Source: JAFAXD01 sp963833605
GTDB lineage: Bacteria; Pseudomonadota; Alphaproteobacteria; Rhizobiales; Xanthobacteraceae
DNA length: 64,000 bases
Assembly: GCA_963833605.1 (NCBI GenBank)
Contig: CAWHYZ010000017.1
Location: 496,001 to 560,000 of the forward strand
Reading direction: 5' to 3'
The notes beneath the pieces were generated by a model that was not told the DNA's origin, did no database searches, and saw only the letters and a list, made by a program, of their open reading frames with translations. Made by a program: the position numbers and the translations under genes. Below are positions 9,129 to 18,333 of this stretch, one piece after another. The stretch's first letter is position 1; the number at the start of each line of letters is the position of its first letter.

Positions 9129-12100
9129 ATGAACGACCTTCGGCAGTGGCTTGAGAGTATCGGCCTCGGCCGCTATGGCGATGTGTTCGCCGACAACGAC
9201 ATCGATCGTGAGGTCTTGCCGGATCTCAGTGACCAGGACCTCGCCAAGCTTGGAGTTTCCCTCGGGCACCGCAAGAAGCTCCTCAGAGCCATTCCGGAGT
9301 ATTGTTCTTCGCCCCCGCAGCCAGCGATTCCAGGCGCGGACACCGCACAGCTTACGCGCGACGCAAATCTCAGGCCTGAGCGGCGGCACCTGACCGTTGT
9401 GTTCTGCGATCTCGTCGGCTCGACGGCCCTATCGGCGCAGCTTGACCCCGAAGATCTGCGCGAAATCCTGCACGAGTTCCAAAGCTGCTGCAGCGACGCC
9501 ATCCGGCGCTACGAAGGCCATGTTGCCAGATTTTCCGGCGACGGCGTGCTGGCCTATTTCGGGTTTCCAAGCGCACACGAGGATGACGCCGAGCGCGCCG
9601 TCAAAGCGGCCCTGCAGATGGTCGAATCCGTTTCGGCATTGGCGACGCGCGTGGGGCAGAAGCTCGAAGTGCGCATCGGCATTGCGACCGGGCTCGTGGT
9701 CGTCGGCGATCTCATCGGCGACGGTTCAGCACGCGAGTTCGCGCTCGTGGGTGAAGCTCCCAACCTCGCCGCGCGTCTGCAAGCTCTGGCCAGCCCGAAC
9801 CAGATACTGGTCGCGCCGAGTACACGACGATTGTTGGGTGGGTTGTTCGAATTCGCCGATCTCGGCGATCACCGCATCAAGGGGCTCGACCATCAGGTCC
9901 GCGTCTGGCGGGTGGTACGGCCCGGCTCGGTTGCAAGCCGGTTTGAGGCCCGCCAGTCCGCGCATCTGACCCCGCTGATCGGCCGCGACGCGGAACTAAA
10001 CCTGCTGCATGAGCAATATCTGCACGCGAAACGCGGTCACGGCAGGCTGACGGTGATTTCCGGAGAGCCCGGAATTGGAAAATCGCGGCTCACCATGGCG
10101 CTCAGGCAGCGCTTGTCGGGTGAAGCGTACCGCCTGATCTCGTTTCAGTGCTCCTCATATCACACGAGCAGCGCGTGGTATCCGGTCGTGCATCTCCTGG
10201 AACGTGCCGCCGGCATAACCCCGGATACGACACCTTCCCTCAAGCTCGATCGGTTGGAAGCGTTCGTCAGCCAATTCATTGGAAAGAACGATGAGGTCGT
10301 TGCGTTGCTGGCTACGCTGCTATCGATCCCAACCGGTGCTCGCTATGCGCCGCTCGATCTCACACCTCAGCAGCAAAAGAACCGGACATTTGCAGCCATT
10401 TTGACGTTGCTCGAAGCCCAGACCAAACAACAACCGGCCCTGCTGGTGTTCGAGGACGTGCATTGGATCGATCCAACCTCCTTGGAGCTGCTGGAGCGTA
10501 TCCGCGATCAGGTCCCGAACTGGAGAATGCTGGCGATCATCCTGGTTCGTCCTGAATTCGACTTATCCTGGGCGGAGCAGCCGCACACGACCAAGCTGGT
10601 CATCAACCGCCTTGATCGAGAGGACCTCGCCTCGATGGTCGAATCGCTGGCTATCGATGCCCTGCTGCCGCGGACGATCATCGACCAAATCGTTGCAAAG
10701 GCCGACGGGGTACCGCTCTTTGTGGAAGAAATAACCAAGGCGGTGCTGGAGGCTGCCGATCGCAAATCCACCGAGGCGCGGCGGCTGCTCGACTTTCAGT
10801 CGACGCTCACGGTGCCGGATTCGCTGCATGAATCACTAATGGCTCGCCTGGATCTGGCCGCGCCGATGAAGACCGTCGCTCAGATCGCCGCAGTGATTGG
10901 CCGTGAATTCTCGTTGGAGTTGCTGAACGCGGTTGCCGCCTTGCCGGAGCGCGACGTGAGCGCGGCGGTCGATCGGCTGCTTGAATCGGGCCTCCTGCTT
11001 CGAAGCGGCGAGCCGGAACGTCAAACCTTGACCTTCAAGCATGCGCTCGTGCAGGACGAGGCCTACGCGAGCCTGCTGCGCGATGAGCGGCGGACATTGC
11101 ATATCAGAACCGCCGAAGCGCTCTGCGGGGATCTTGCCCACATCGGCAAGGCTGCGCCCGAGGTCGTTGCGCATCACTACACGCAGGCCGGCCGAATCAA
11201 GCTTGCGATCGACTACTGGGTGAAGGCAGGACGCCAAGCCAGCGAACGGTTCGCATTCGTCGAATCCAGCACACATCTGCAGATCGCGCTCAAGCTGCTG
11301 GCAGAAGTACCCGCGAGCCCGCAACGCGATGAACTCGAGCTGCAACTGCAACACGCGCTAGGCAACGTCCTCATCGCGGTGAAGGGATTTGGCGCCGCCG
11401 AGACCGGGCAGGCGTTCGGGCGCGCCCTCGAATTGTGTCAGAAATTCGAGGGCTCTCCGCAAACGACCACGATCATCAATGGCATCATCGGCGTCCACCT
11501 GATGCGGGACGAGTTCGAACAGGCACGGACCCTCGCCCAAGGCTTGCTGACACGCACCGGCCGCCAGGACGAGGCGATGCAAAGGCTGATGGGCCATCGC
11601 GCGTTTGGTATGTCGCTGTTCTACATCGGTGAGTTGACGGCCGCTTGTGATCACCTGCGCTCCGCGATCGAGTTGTACGATGCAACTCCCCAGGGCCCGC
11701 TCGCCATGGTCTTTTCGCAAGATCAAAAGGCGACGGCCCAAGCCTATCTGGCGCTGTCCTCCGTCCTACTCGGGGACATCAACGGTGGGCTGGCCCTGGG
11801 CCACGACGCAGTCGCATATGCCGAGCACCTGCGTCATCCGCACAGTCTCGCGTACGTGCTTGCGTTTTTGGCGGGTGCCTACGTCTTGTGTGACAAGCCA
11901 GCCGCAGTGCAGCCCATCGCAGAGCGGACGATTGCACTTTCCGCCGAGCATGGATTTCCGCTCTGGCTGGCCGGTTGCCAACTCATGCATGGTTGGACTC
12001 AGGTCGAGCTTGGGAATGCGGAGCGCGGGCTTGCCGAAATTCGGCATGGCATGGACGCCCTGGAGGCGACGGGAGCTCTGACCTGGGTCCAGTTCGCCAG

Positions 12101-12488
12101 ATATCTTCTGGCGCAAGCCCTGGCGAAGACTGCACAGCCGCGGGACGCCGCAAAATTGGTCGAGCAAACCTTGGCCGCGCTTCGCGGGACCAGCGGGCGC
12201 TGGTACGAAGCTGAGCTTCACCGCCTGCGTGGCGACCTGATGCTCGCCCGCAACGAAGCCCCTATGGCCGCCGAAGCCTGCTACGAGGAGGCGATCACAA
12301 TTGCCGACCGGCAGGGATCGCGCCTGTGGCAACTTCGCGCCACCAATAGCCTTGCCGCCTTGTGGCATGCCCAGGGCAAAAATTCACAGGCCTACAGTCG
12401 TCTTGCGGCGCTCTGCGCGCGCTTCGTAGAGGGCATCGCGAGCCCCGACCTGGAGCGGGCCAAGACTCTGCTGGCCGCGACCGCATGA
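9129..12488 (+). CDS. SAM-domain / class III adenylate-guanylate cyclase / AAA ATPase / TPR signalling protein
   Basis: An 1119-residue multidomain regulator. Residues 1-60 form a SAM domain (LRQWLESIGLGRYGDVF). Residues about 85-250 are a class III nucleotide cyclase domain with metal-binding Asp residues in VVFCDLVGSTALS and RFSGDGVLAYFG. Next comes an AAA/STAND-type ATPase module starting LIGRDAELNLL, with Walker A GEPGIGKS near residue 312 and Walker B-like VFEDVHWID near 440. The C-terminal third is rich in TPR-like helical repeats with Ala/Leu spacing. Such proteins are thought to make cAMP or cGMP in response to a partner or ligand sensed by the STAND/TPR part. It lies 90 bases after the membrane protein and before the catalase-like gene, and is the only intact regulator in the window. 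Confidence 0.87.
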   Translation: MNDLRQWLESIGLGRYGDVFADNDIDREVLPDLSDQDLAKLGVSLGHRKKLLRAIPEYCSSPPQPAIPGADTAQLTRDANLRPERRHLTVVFCDLVGSTALSAQLDPEDLREILHEFQSCCSDAIRRYEGHVARFSGDGVLAYFGFPSAHEDDAERAVKAALQMVESVSALATRVGQKLEVRIGIATGLVVVGDLIGDGSAREFALVGEAPNLAARLQALASPNQILVAPSTRRLLGGLFEFADLGDHRIKGLDHQVRVWRVVRPGSVASRFEARQSAHLTPLIGRDAELNLLHEQYLHAKRGHGRLTVISGEPGIGKSRLTMALRQRLSGEAYRLISFQCSSYHTSSAWYPVVHLLERAAGITPDTTPSLKLDRLEAFVSQFIGKNDEVVALLATLLSIPTGARYAPLDLTPQQQKNRTFAAILTLLEAQTKQQPALLVFEDVHWIDPTSLELLERIRDQVPNWRMLAIILVRPEFDLSWAEQPHTTKLVINRLDREDLASMVESLAIDALLPRTIIDQIVAKADGVPLFVEEITKAVLEAADRKSTEARRLLDFQSTLTVPDSLHESLMARLDLAAPMKTVAQIAAVIGREFSLELLNAVAALPERDVSAAVDRLLESGLLLRSGEPERQTLTFKHALVQDEAYASLLRDERRTLHIRTAEALCGDLAHIGKAAPEVVAHHYTQAGRIKLAIDYWVKAGRQASERFAFVESSTHLQIALKLLAEVPASPQRDELELQLQHALGNVLIAVKGFGAAETGQAFGRALELCQKFEGSPQTTTIINGIIGVHLMRDEFEQARTLAQGLLTRTGRQDEAMQRLMGHRAFGMSLFYIGELTAACDHLRSAIELYDATPQGPLAMVFSQDQKATAQAYLALSSVLLGDINGGLALGHDAVAYAEHLRHPHSLAYVLAFLAGAYVLCDKPAAVQPIAERTIALSAEHGFPLWLAGCQLMHGWTQVELGNAERGLAEIRHGMDALEATGALTWVQFARYLLAQALAKTAQPRDAAKLVEQTLAALRGTSGRWYEAELHRLRGDLMLARNEAPMAAEACYEEAITIADRQGSRLWQLRATNSLAALWHAQGKNSQAYSRLAALCARFVEGIASPDLERAKTLLAATA

Positions 12489-12599
12489 ACACGCGTGCCA
12501 ACGTTCGAGCTTTGGACGTGACCTAGTTCACATGCAGGCTGAATTTGCGCACCTATGCTGCCGCGCCGCACGCGATGATCGCAACGGGGGCTCGCCATC

Positions 12600-13715
12600 A
12601 TGACGCCATCAGTTCGTTCGCCCGGAGAGGATGAAATCGATTTGGAATTGGGGGAAGCGTACTACGGAGCGCAAAAAGCCCTCGAGGACAAACTCACCGA
12701 CGAGACCATCGATGTCATCAAGGAGTACATCGACAGGCGATTTCGGCAGGGACGGCGTCCCGCCCTTCGCGATGCGCATGCCAAAGACAATGGGTGCGTA
12801 CACGCGACGTTTCACGTCGACGACGATATCAAGGAGGACTTGCGGGTCGGCGTATTCCAGCACCCTGGCCGTGAGTACAAGACGTGGATACGCTTTTCAA
12901 ACGGCAACTCCGAACGTCAGAATTCACGATTTCCCGACGCCCGCGGCATGGCGATCAAACTGATGAACGTAAAGGGTGAAAAACTCCTGGACGACGAGAA
13001 GGAAACTCAAGATTTCATCTTGATCAGCAGCCCAGGCTTCTTCGTCGACGACCTCGTCCGCTACAAGGACGTTCTGCAGCAATTCTTGAGCGGGGGGATC
13101 ATTGCTCAATACCTGGCAACTCTGAAACTGCGTGGCAAGGAAATTTGGATCGCGGTCAAAGTCAACCTGACGTTGCTCACCAACCCGCTGTTTCATCAGT
13201 ACTGGTCGATGACGCCTTACCGGCTGGGAGTTCCGCCGGGCAAGCGATTTGCCGTCAAATATACGGCCAAACCCTGTGCGCCGGACCCGGCCAACTTTCT
13301 CTGTCGATTGAAGACTTTTTTTAAGCCGGGTTTCTCTCTGAAGACAGAAATGAGCACGGTCCTCGCCGAGCGGGACGTTTGTTTCGATTTCTTCATCCAA
13401 CGATACGTCGACGATGCGAACACGCCGGTCGAGGATACCACGGTGGTATGGAATGAGGCCGTGTCCAAGCCTGAACACGTGGCCAAGATCATCATTCCGA
13501 TGCAAGGCCTGATGTGCGCCGAGCGCGCAACGTTCTGTGAAAACCTGTCATTCAGCCCCTGGCATGGCCTGCCGGAACACAAGCCGCTCGGTGCCATCAA
13601 TCGGGTGCGACGACGCGTCTACCTGGAAATCAGCAAGTATCGCCACGCACTCAACGGCGTTCCCAAGCAGGAGCCCACGGGAGGCGAGGCCGTGTGCCCT
13701 CCCGACACCTATTGA
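12600..13715 (+). CDS. Catalase-related heme protein, short form
   Basis: A 371-residue protein of the catalase-like superfamily, clearly shorter than true monofunctional catalases (about 480 residues or more). Seen: RDAHAKDNGCVHATFHV, which matches the distal-His segment of catalase-related proteins; RFSNGNSERQNSRFPDARGMAIKL, the barrel segment that in the family reads F-SNG-----D--GD-RG-A-K (quoted here as separate features RFSNGN and DARGMAIKL); and DFILISSPGFFVDD. These small homologues include allene oxide synthases and other enzymes acting on fatty-acid hydroperoxides, besides uncharacterised bacterial proteins. ATG 12600 follows GGGGG. The position downstream of a heme peroxidase and a P450-like protein suggests peroxide handling. 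Confidence 0.78.
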   Translation: MTPSVRSPGEDEIDLELGEAYYGAQKALEDKLTDETIDVIKEYIDRRFRQGRRPALRDAHAKDNGCVHATFHVDDDIKEDLRVGVFQHPGREYKTWIRFSNGNSERQNSRFPDARGMAIKLMNVKGEKLLDDEKETQDFILISSPGFFVDDLVRYKDVLQQFLSGGIIAQYLATLKLRGKEIWIAVKVNLTLLTNPLFHQYWSMTPYRLGVPPGKRFAVKYTAKPCAPDPANFLCRLKTFFKPGFSLKTEMSTVLAERDVCFDFFIQRYVDDANTPVEDTTVVWNEAVSKPEHVAKIIIPMQGLMCAERATFCENLSFSPWHGLPEHKPLGAINRVRRRVYLEISKYRHALNGVPKQEPTGGEAVCPPDTY

Positions 13716-13907
13716 CACCTGCCTCGCCAGAGGGCGCATACCCCCCTTCGGACACGCCGTCAGCCGGTATTGACGTTTGCCGGTGGCCGCGTGAGAATAT
13801 TTTATGATGTGCCGATGCGGGTTGCGACGTGATCATCGAGTGCGGCAAGTTCACCGATGAGAAGATAGCGGTCGCCTCCGTTGCGCGCTGACCACCATCC
13901 GTAATCC

Positions 13908-15374
13908 ATGACGCCGGCCGCCAGCGCCGAGGACATGAGCAAGCGCTTCGGCGCCACGCTTGCGCTCGACCGGGTCGACTTCGACGTTGGGTTTGGCGAA
14001 ATTCACGCGATCGTCGGCGAGAACGGCGCCGGCAAGTCTACGCTCATTCGCATCCTGTCCGGCATACACCGGCCCGATCGCGGGCAGATCAAGGTGGACG
14101 GCGTAGCTCGCCACTTCGGGAGCCCGCATGATGCGATCGCGGCTGGCATCATCACGATCCCGCAGGAACTGCGGCTGGTGCCGGCGCTCTCGATTGCTGA
14201 AAATATTGCGCTCGGCGATCTGCCGGTCCGCAAGCTTGGGCCGCTCGCCCTGGTTGACCGCGCCCGCATGCGCGCCGACGCGCGCGCAATCCTGGCACAG
14301 CTCGATTTTGCGCCTGATGTCGATCGCCCGGTGGCTGCGCTCCCGTTCGCCGAGCGCCAGCTGGTCGCCATTGGCCGGGCGCTCCACCGGCAATGCCGCA
14401 TCTTCATTCTCGACGAGCCGACCGCAGCCCTTGAACAGCATGAAATCGCGCGGCTGTTCGCCGTGCTGGCACGCATGCGCGCGCAAGGCACGGCCATCAT
14501 CTATATCTCGCATGAGCTCGACGAGGTCGTGGCCATCGCCGACCGCTGCACCGTACTGCGCGATGGCCGCGTCGCAGCAACGAGCCGGCGCGGCAGCTTT
14601 TCGGTTGATGATCTCGTCGGCGCCATGACCGGGCGTTCGCAGGATGGGTCTGCTTCCCCTCCCCCAACCGCCGGCGCGACCTTGGTCGAGGCGGACATCG
14701 TGGGTCCATATCCGATCCGTATACGCGCCGGTGAGACTGTCGGACTCGCGGGACTTCTGGGCAGCGGCACCGAGGCCATCATGCGGCGACTGTTCGGGAT
14801 CGCCAGGCACGGCACTCCTATCGTGGCTGAGAACACGCCGCGACGACTGCGAGGCCCGGCCGATGCGATCGCGGCCGGCATCGGTTTCGTACCGGGAGAA
14901 CGCGCGGTCGGTCTCGTGCTGAACCAATCGGTGCGCGACAATATCCTGCTGCCGAGCCTCAACCAGATCACCCGGGCGTTGCTGATCGATCGCGCCGCAG
15001 GCAACCGCATCGTCGCCGAACTGATGGACCTTCTCGATATCCGGCCCCGCCTGCCGAACCTCCCGGTGAGTGCGTTGTCAGGCGGAAATCAGCAGAAAGT
15101 AATCTTGGCCAAATGGCTCGCGCGGCGCGTGAGCGTGCTGCTGCTCGAAGAGCCGACCCAGGGGATCGATGTCGGCGCCAAAGCGCAGATCCATGCGCTG
15201 ATCCGCAACTTCGTTTTCCGCGGCGGCGGGGCGCTGATCGCTTCAAGTGATCTCACCGAGCTGGCACGGCTGTGTGACGGCGTTCTGGCAGTCCGGCAAG
15301 GGGCCATCGTGGCACGGCTCGATCGCAACGAGGGCCTCGACGAGCCGAAGTTGCGAGCGGCGATCGGCGCGTGA
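13908..15374 (+). CDS. Sugar-type ABC importer, tandem ATP-binding protein (RbsA-like)
   Basis: A 488-residue protein with two fused ABC domains, energising import through the inner membrane. The first domain has Walker A GENGAGKS, a Q-loop near ITIPQELRL and Walker B IFILDEPTAAL. Its signature is weak (ALPFAERQLVAIGRAL), as normal for this subfamily. The second domain has a degenerate P-loop (GLLGSGTEAI), a canonical signature LSGGNQQKVILAKWL and Walker B VLLLEEPTQGID. This asymmetry is typical of RbsA/XylG-type carriers. It is the first gene of a run of five and overlaps the permease by four bases (GTGA). ATG 13908 lacks a clear Shine-Dalgarno. The substrate is probably not ribose given the cupin and molybdenum enzyme downstream. 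Confidence 0.92.
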   Translation: MTPAASAEDMSKRFGATLALDRVDFDVGFGEIHAIVGENGAGKSTLIRILSGIHRPDRGQIKVDGVARHFGSPHDAIAAGIITIPQELRLVPALSIAENIALGDLPVRKLGPLALVDRARMRADARAILAQLDFAPDVDRPVAALPFAERQLVAIGRALHRQCRIFILDEPTAALEQHEIARLFAVLARMRAQGTAIIYISHELDEVVAIADRCTVLRDGRVAATSRRGSFSVDDLVGAMTGRSQDGSASPPPTAGATLVEADIVGPYPIRIRAGETVGLAGLLGSGTEAIMRRLFGIARHGTPIVAENTPRRLRGPADAIAAGIGFVPGERAVGLVLNQSVRDNILLPSLNQITRALLIDRAAGNRIVAELMDLLDIRPRLPNLPVSALSGGNQQKVILAKWLARRVSVLLLEEPTQGIDVGAKAQIHALIRNFVFRGGGALIASSDLTELARLCDGVLAVRQGAIVARLDRNEGLDEPKLRAAIGA

Positions 15375-16327
15375 GCTCGAGGGAAATGATGGCGCGGTTG
15401 CGGGCGCGGCTCGCCGGGCAGATGCCGCTGATCTCACTTATTATCTTGTGCGCCGTCACCGCATTGCTGACGCCGCGGTTCCTGTCGCCGCTCAACCTCA
15501 CCAATATCCTGGTGCAGTCCTCGATCATGGCGGTGATTGCCATGGGCATGACCTTCGTCATCGTCGGGGGCGGGTTCGACCTTTCGGTCGGCTCGACCGC
15601 GGCGCTCGCCGGCTGCGTCGCCAGCATGGTGATGCTCGAGGCCGGGATCGCGGCCGGGGTGGTGGCGGGCATAGCGGCGGGGGCGACGGTCGGGCTCGCC
15701 AACGGGCTTGTCATCGCTTTCCTCAACGTCAATCCGTTCATCACCACCTTGGGCACCATGGTGCTGGTCCGCGGCGTCGTGTTCCTGATCACCGGTGGCG
15801 CGCCGGTCAGCGGCGAGATGGGCTTGCCGCGCGCGTTCGTCGCATTCGGTTCGGCGCGGTTCCTCGGCGTGCACCTGCTGGTGTGGGTCCCGGCCGTGCT
15901 GCTCGCCGTCTTGACGTTCGTGATGCACGCCACCCCATACGGCCGACGCATCTACGCCACCGGCGGCGGGCGCGAAGCAGCCTACCTCTCGGGCGTCCCG
16001 GTGCGCCGCGTGGTTGCATCGACTTATGTGTGGTGCGGCGCGCTGGCCGGCGTTGCCGGCGTCATGCTGGCGGCGCGCCTGCAATCGGGCCAGCCGACCG
16101 CCGGCGAATTCTACGAGCTGACCGCTATTGCGGCCGTCGTCCTCGGCGGGGCTTCGCTGCACGGCGGCGAAGGCACGCTCGTGAAGTCCGTCATCGGCGT
16201 CTTCATCATGATCGTGCTCGGCAATGCCCTCAACCTGCTCAACGTCGATTCCTACTGGCAGCGGGTCGCCGTCGGCATCGTGATCATTGCGGCCGCTGCC
16301 GCCGAAAGGCTACGCTCCCGGCAATAA
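15371..16327 (+). CDS. Sugar-type ABC importer, permease (RbsC-like)
   Basis: A 318-residue integral membrane permease of the ribose/xylose branch of ABC importers. It has about eight or more hydrophobic segments. The family-typical stretches GMTFVIVGGGFDLSVGS and INPFITTLGT-like NVNPFITTLGTMVLVRG are visible, and GGASLHGGEGTL corresponds to the cytoplasmic loop that contacts the ATPase. It starts with GTG at 15371, overlapping the stop of the ATPase gene, which implies coupled translation. The binding protein follows 13 bases later. Together these three genes make a complete importer. Confidence 0.93.
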   Translation: MSSREMMARLRARLAGQMPLISLIILCAVTALLTPRFLSPLNLTNILVQSSIMAVIAMGMTFVIVGGGFDLSVGSTAALAGCVASMVMLEAGIAAGVVAGIAAGATVGLANGLVIAFLNVNPFITTLGTMVLVRGVVFLITGGAPVSGEMGLPRAFVAFGSARFLGVHLLVWVPAVLLAVLTFVMHATPYGRRIYATGGGREAAYLSGVPVRRVVASTYVWCGALAGVAGVMLAARLQSGQPTAGEFYELTAIAAVVLGGASLHGGEGTLVKSVIGVFIMIVLGNALNLLNVDSYWQRVAVGIVIIAAAAAERLRSRQ

Positions 16328-16340
16328 GGAGGACCTACCC

Positions 16341-17276
16341 ATGTTGACCGCACGTTTCGTTGGGCTCGCCATGCTCCTCATTGCCGCCGCGGCGCCCGCA
16401 GCCGCGCAGGCCCCCGCGCCGGGAGGGAAAGTCACCATCGGCGTGTCGCTCGCCCAGGACGACAACCCGTTCTACATCGCCATGCTCAAGGGCATCCGCG
16501 CCCGCGCCCAGGAGCTCGGCTGGGACGTGGCAACGGTTTCCGCCAACGAGGACAAGCTGAAGCAGATCAACGGCGTGCAGGACCTGATCGCCCGCGGCGT
16601 GAAGGGCATTTTGATCTCGCCGATCGACGCGGTTGGCGTCAACGCGGCCTATGACGCCGCGGCCGCGGCGAAAATTCCGATCGTGTCGGTCGCGCGCGGC
16701 TCCGCATCGCCCAATCAGACCATTCACGTCGCCATGGACGAAAAGCAGATCGGCCGCGACATCGCGGAATGGACCGCCAAGCGGCTCGGCGGCAAGGGCC
16801 AGGTGGCGATGCTGCTCGGGCCAAGCGGCGCGCCCACGTTCAAGAACCTCGGCGACGGCTTCACCGAGGTGATGGCCAAATATCCGGACATCAAGATCGT
16901 GTTCAAGTCCGACGGCCCGCTCACGCGCGAGCGCGGGGTCAAGCAGGCCGAGGACGCGCTCGTCGCCAACCCCGACCTCGCCGCGATCTACACCGCCAAC
17001 GACGACGTAGCGCTGGGGGCCATGCAGGCCGTGCTCGCCGCCAACCGCAAGGGCAAGACGATCGTCACCGGCATGAACGGCGTCCCGCCTGCGCTGCGCG
17101 CCGTCAAGGACGACAACCTTGCCATGACGGTCGAGCTCAATCCGGTCGAATGGGGGCGGCTCGGCGTCGATGTGCTGGCGACCTATCTGAAGGGTGAGAA
17201 GGTCGAGCCGCGCGTATTTATCAAGCATATTCTGATCGATGGTGGAAACATCGACCTCAAGCTGCCGAAGACGTGA
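16341..17276 (+). CDS. Sugar-type ABC importer, periplasmic substrate-binding protein (RbsB-like)
   Basis: A 311-residue type I periplasmic binding protein. ATG 16341 is preceded by a perfect AGGAGG at 16327-16332 and starts a clear Sec signal peptide (VGLAMLLIAAAAPAAAQA). The mature part begins KVTIGVSLAQDDNPFYIAML and continues with GVKGILISPIDA, VAMDEKQIGRDIAEW and AIYTANDDVALGAM, all typical of RbsB-like proteins. It delivers ligand to the permease encoded immediately upstream. The strong ribosome-binding site suits the higher amount of binding protein usually needed. The gene order ATPase-permease-binding protein and the downstream oxidative enzymes suggest a catabolic importer for an aromatic or heterocyclic compound (inference). 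Confidence 0.93.
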   Translation: MLTARFVGLAMLLIAAAAPAAAQAPAPGGKVTIGVSLAQDDNPFYIAMLKGIRARAQELGWDVATVSANEDKLKQINGVQDLIARGVKGILISPIDAVGVNAAYDAAAAAKIPIVSVARGSASPNQTIHVAMDEKQIGRDIAEWTAKRLGGKGQVAMLLGPSGAPTFKNLGDGFTEVMAKYPDIKIVFKSDGPLTRERGVKQAEDALVANPDLAAIYTANDDVALGAMQAVLAANRKGKTIVTGMNGVPPALRAVKDDNLAMTVELNPVEWGRLGVDVLATYLKGEKVEPRVFIKHILIDGGNIDLKLPKT

Positions 17277-17294
17277 TGTCCGCGAGGGATAACC

Positions 17295-18329
17295 ATGGCT
17301 GACGCCGCAACCGCTGCGCACGCAGGGCGAACGCCGTTTGTCGCCGAACTCGAAGCGCAAAACCTGCATCCCCTGTGGGATCGCTACCAGCGCATCACGC
17401 CGATCGCGCCGAAGCCAAACGACGCGCCATTCCATTGGCGTTGGCGCGACGTGGAACCCTTCCTCCACCGCTCGGTCGGCGAAGTATCGATCAACGACAT
17501 CGAGCGGCGCGCGCTGATCATGGCGCATCCGGCCTTCGCCAATGATACGACCACGACCAGCACGCTGCTGGCCGCGTTCACCGTGCTCGAACCAGGCGAT
17601 CGCGCGCGCCCGCACCGGCACACCGGCGCGGCGATCCGCTTCGCGACCCGCGCCGAGGGGGCTGCCACCATTGTCAACGGGCGGCGCTGCGAGATGCAGG
17701 AGGGCGACCTGATCCTGACGCCGCCCATGTGCTGGCATGGACATATCAACGACAGCGACCACCGCATCATCTGGTTCGATGCTGCCAACATGCCGTTGAT
17801 CCGCGCCGTCGATGCGCATTTCTTCGAGCCGGGCGACCCGCGCAACAACGAGTTCTGGCAGGTTGGCGCCGGCGAAGAAGAGCTGTGGACCCAGGCCGGG
17901 TTGGTGGCCCAAGGCGCCGCAAAGGACCCGGCCAGCTCGCCGAAATATCGTTATCCCGGAACCGCAACGCGGGCCATGCTGGCGCACGCGCCGGTCGGCT
18001 CCGACGGCGCCCGCACCATCCGCTATGTCAATCCCGTCACGGGCGGCGCGGTGATGCCGACACTCGATTGCTACGCGGTGCGGCTCGGCGGCAAGGAGCC
18101 GACGCGGCGCAAGCGCGCGACCTACAACACAATCTGTCTCGTCGTCTCGGGGAGCGGCCGCTCGACCATCGGCGACAAAACTTTCGAATGGTCGCAGCAC
18201 GACGTCTTCACCGTTCCGCACTGGACCTGGGCGCAGCACCAGGCCACCGATGGCGAGGCCGACCTGTTTCTCGTCTCCGACAAGTCGGCGTTCGAGCGCC
18301 TCGATCTCGTACGCGAGGAGCTGCAATAG
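17295..18329 (+). CDS. Gentisate 1,2-dioxygenase-like bicupin
   Basis: A 344-residue double-cupin protein. The first cupin (about residues 90-165) has the metal-binding pattern RPHRHTGAAIRF followed by GDLILTPPMCWHGH, matching the iron-binding His residues of gentisate and related extradiol dioxygenases. The second cupin is around residues 250-335 (GSGRSTIGDKTFEWSQHDVF, then VPHWTWAQHQA). Family members cleave gentisate or substituted salicylates with O2 in the cytoplasm; which ring is used here is unknown. It lies 18 bases after the binding-protein gene and 4 bases before the molybdenum hydroxylase gene, so it is part of one operon linking uptake, hydroxylation and ring cleavage. Confidence 0.87.
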   Translation: MADAATAAHAGRTPFVAELEAQNLHPLWDRYQRITPIAPKPNDAPFHWRWRDVEPFLHRSVGEVSINDIERRALIMAHPAFANDTTTTSTLLAAFTVLEPGDRARPHRHTGAAIRFATRAEGAATIVNGRRCEMQEGDLILTPPMCWHGHINDSDHRIIWFDAANMPLIRAVDAHFFEPGDPRNNEFWQVGAGEEELWTQAGLVAQGAAKDPASSPKYRYPGTATRAMLAHAPVGSDGARTIRYVNPVTGGAVMPTLDCYAVRLGGKEPTRRKRATYNTICLVVSGSGRSTIGDKTFEWSQHDVFTVPHWTWAQHQATDGEADLFLVSDKSAFERLDLVREELQ

Positions 18330-18333
18330 GCCG

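Noticed and set aside
12600..13715. True catalase
   Set aside because: Too short, and the pattern fits catalase-related proteins rather than hydrogen-peroxide-degrading catalases.
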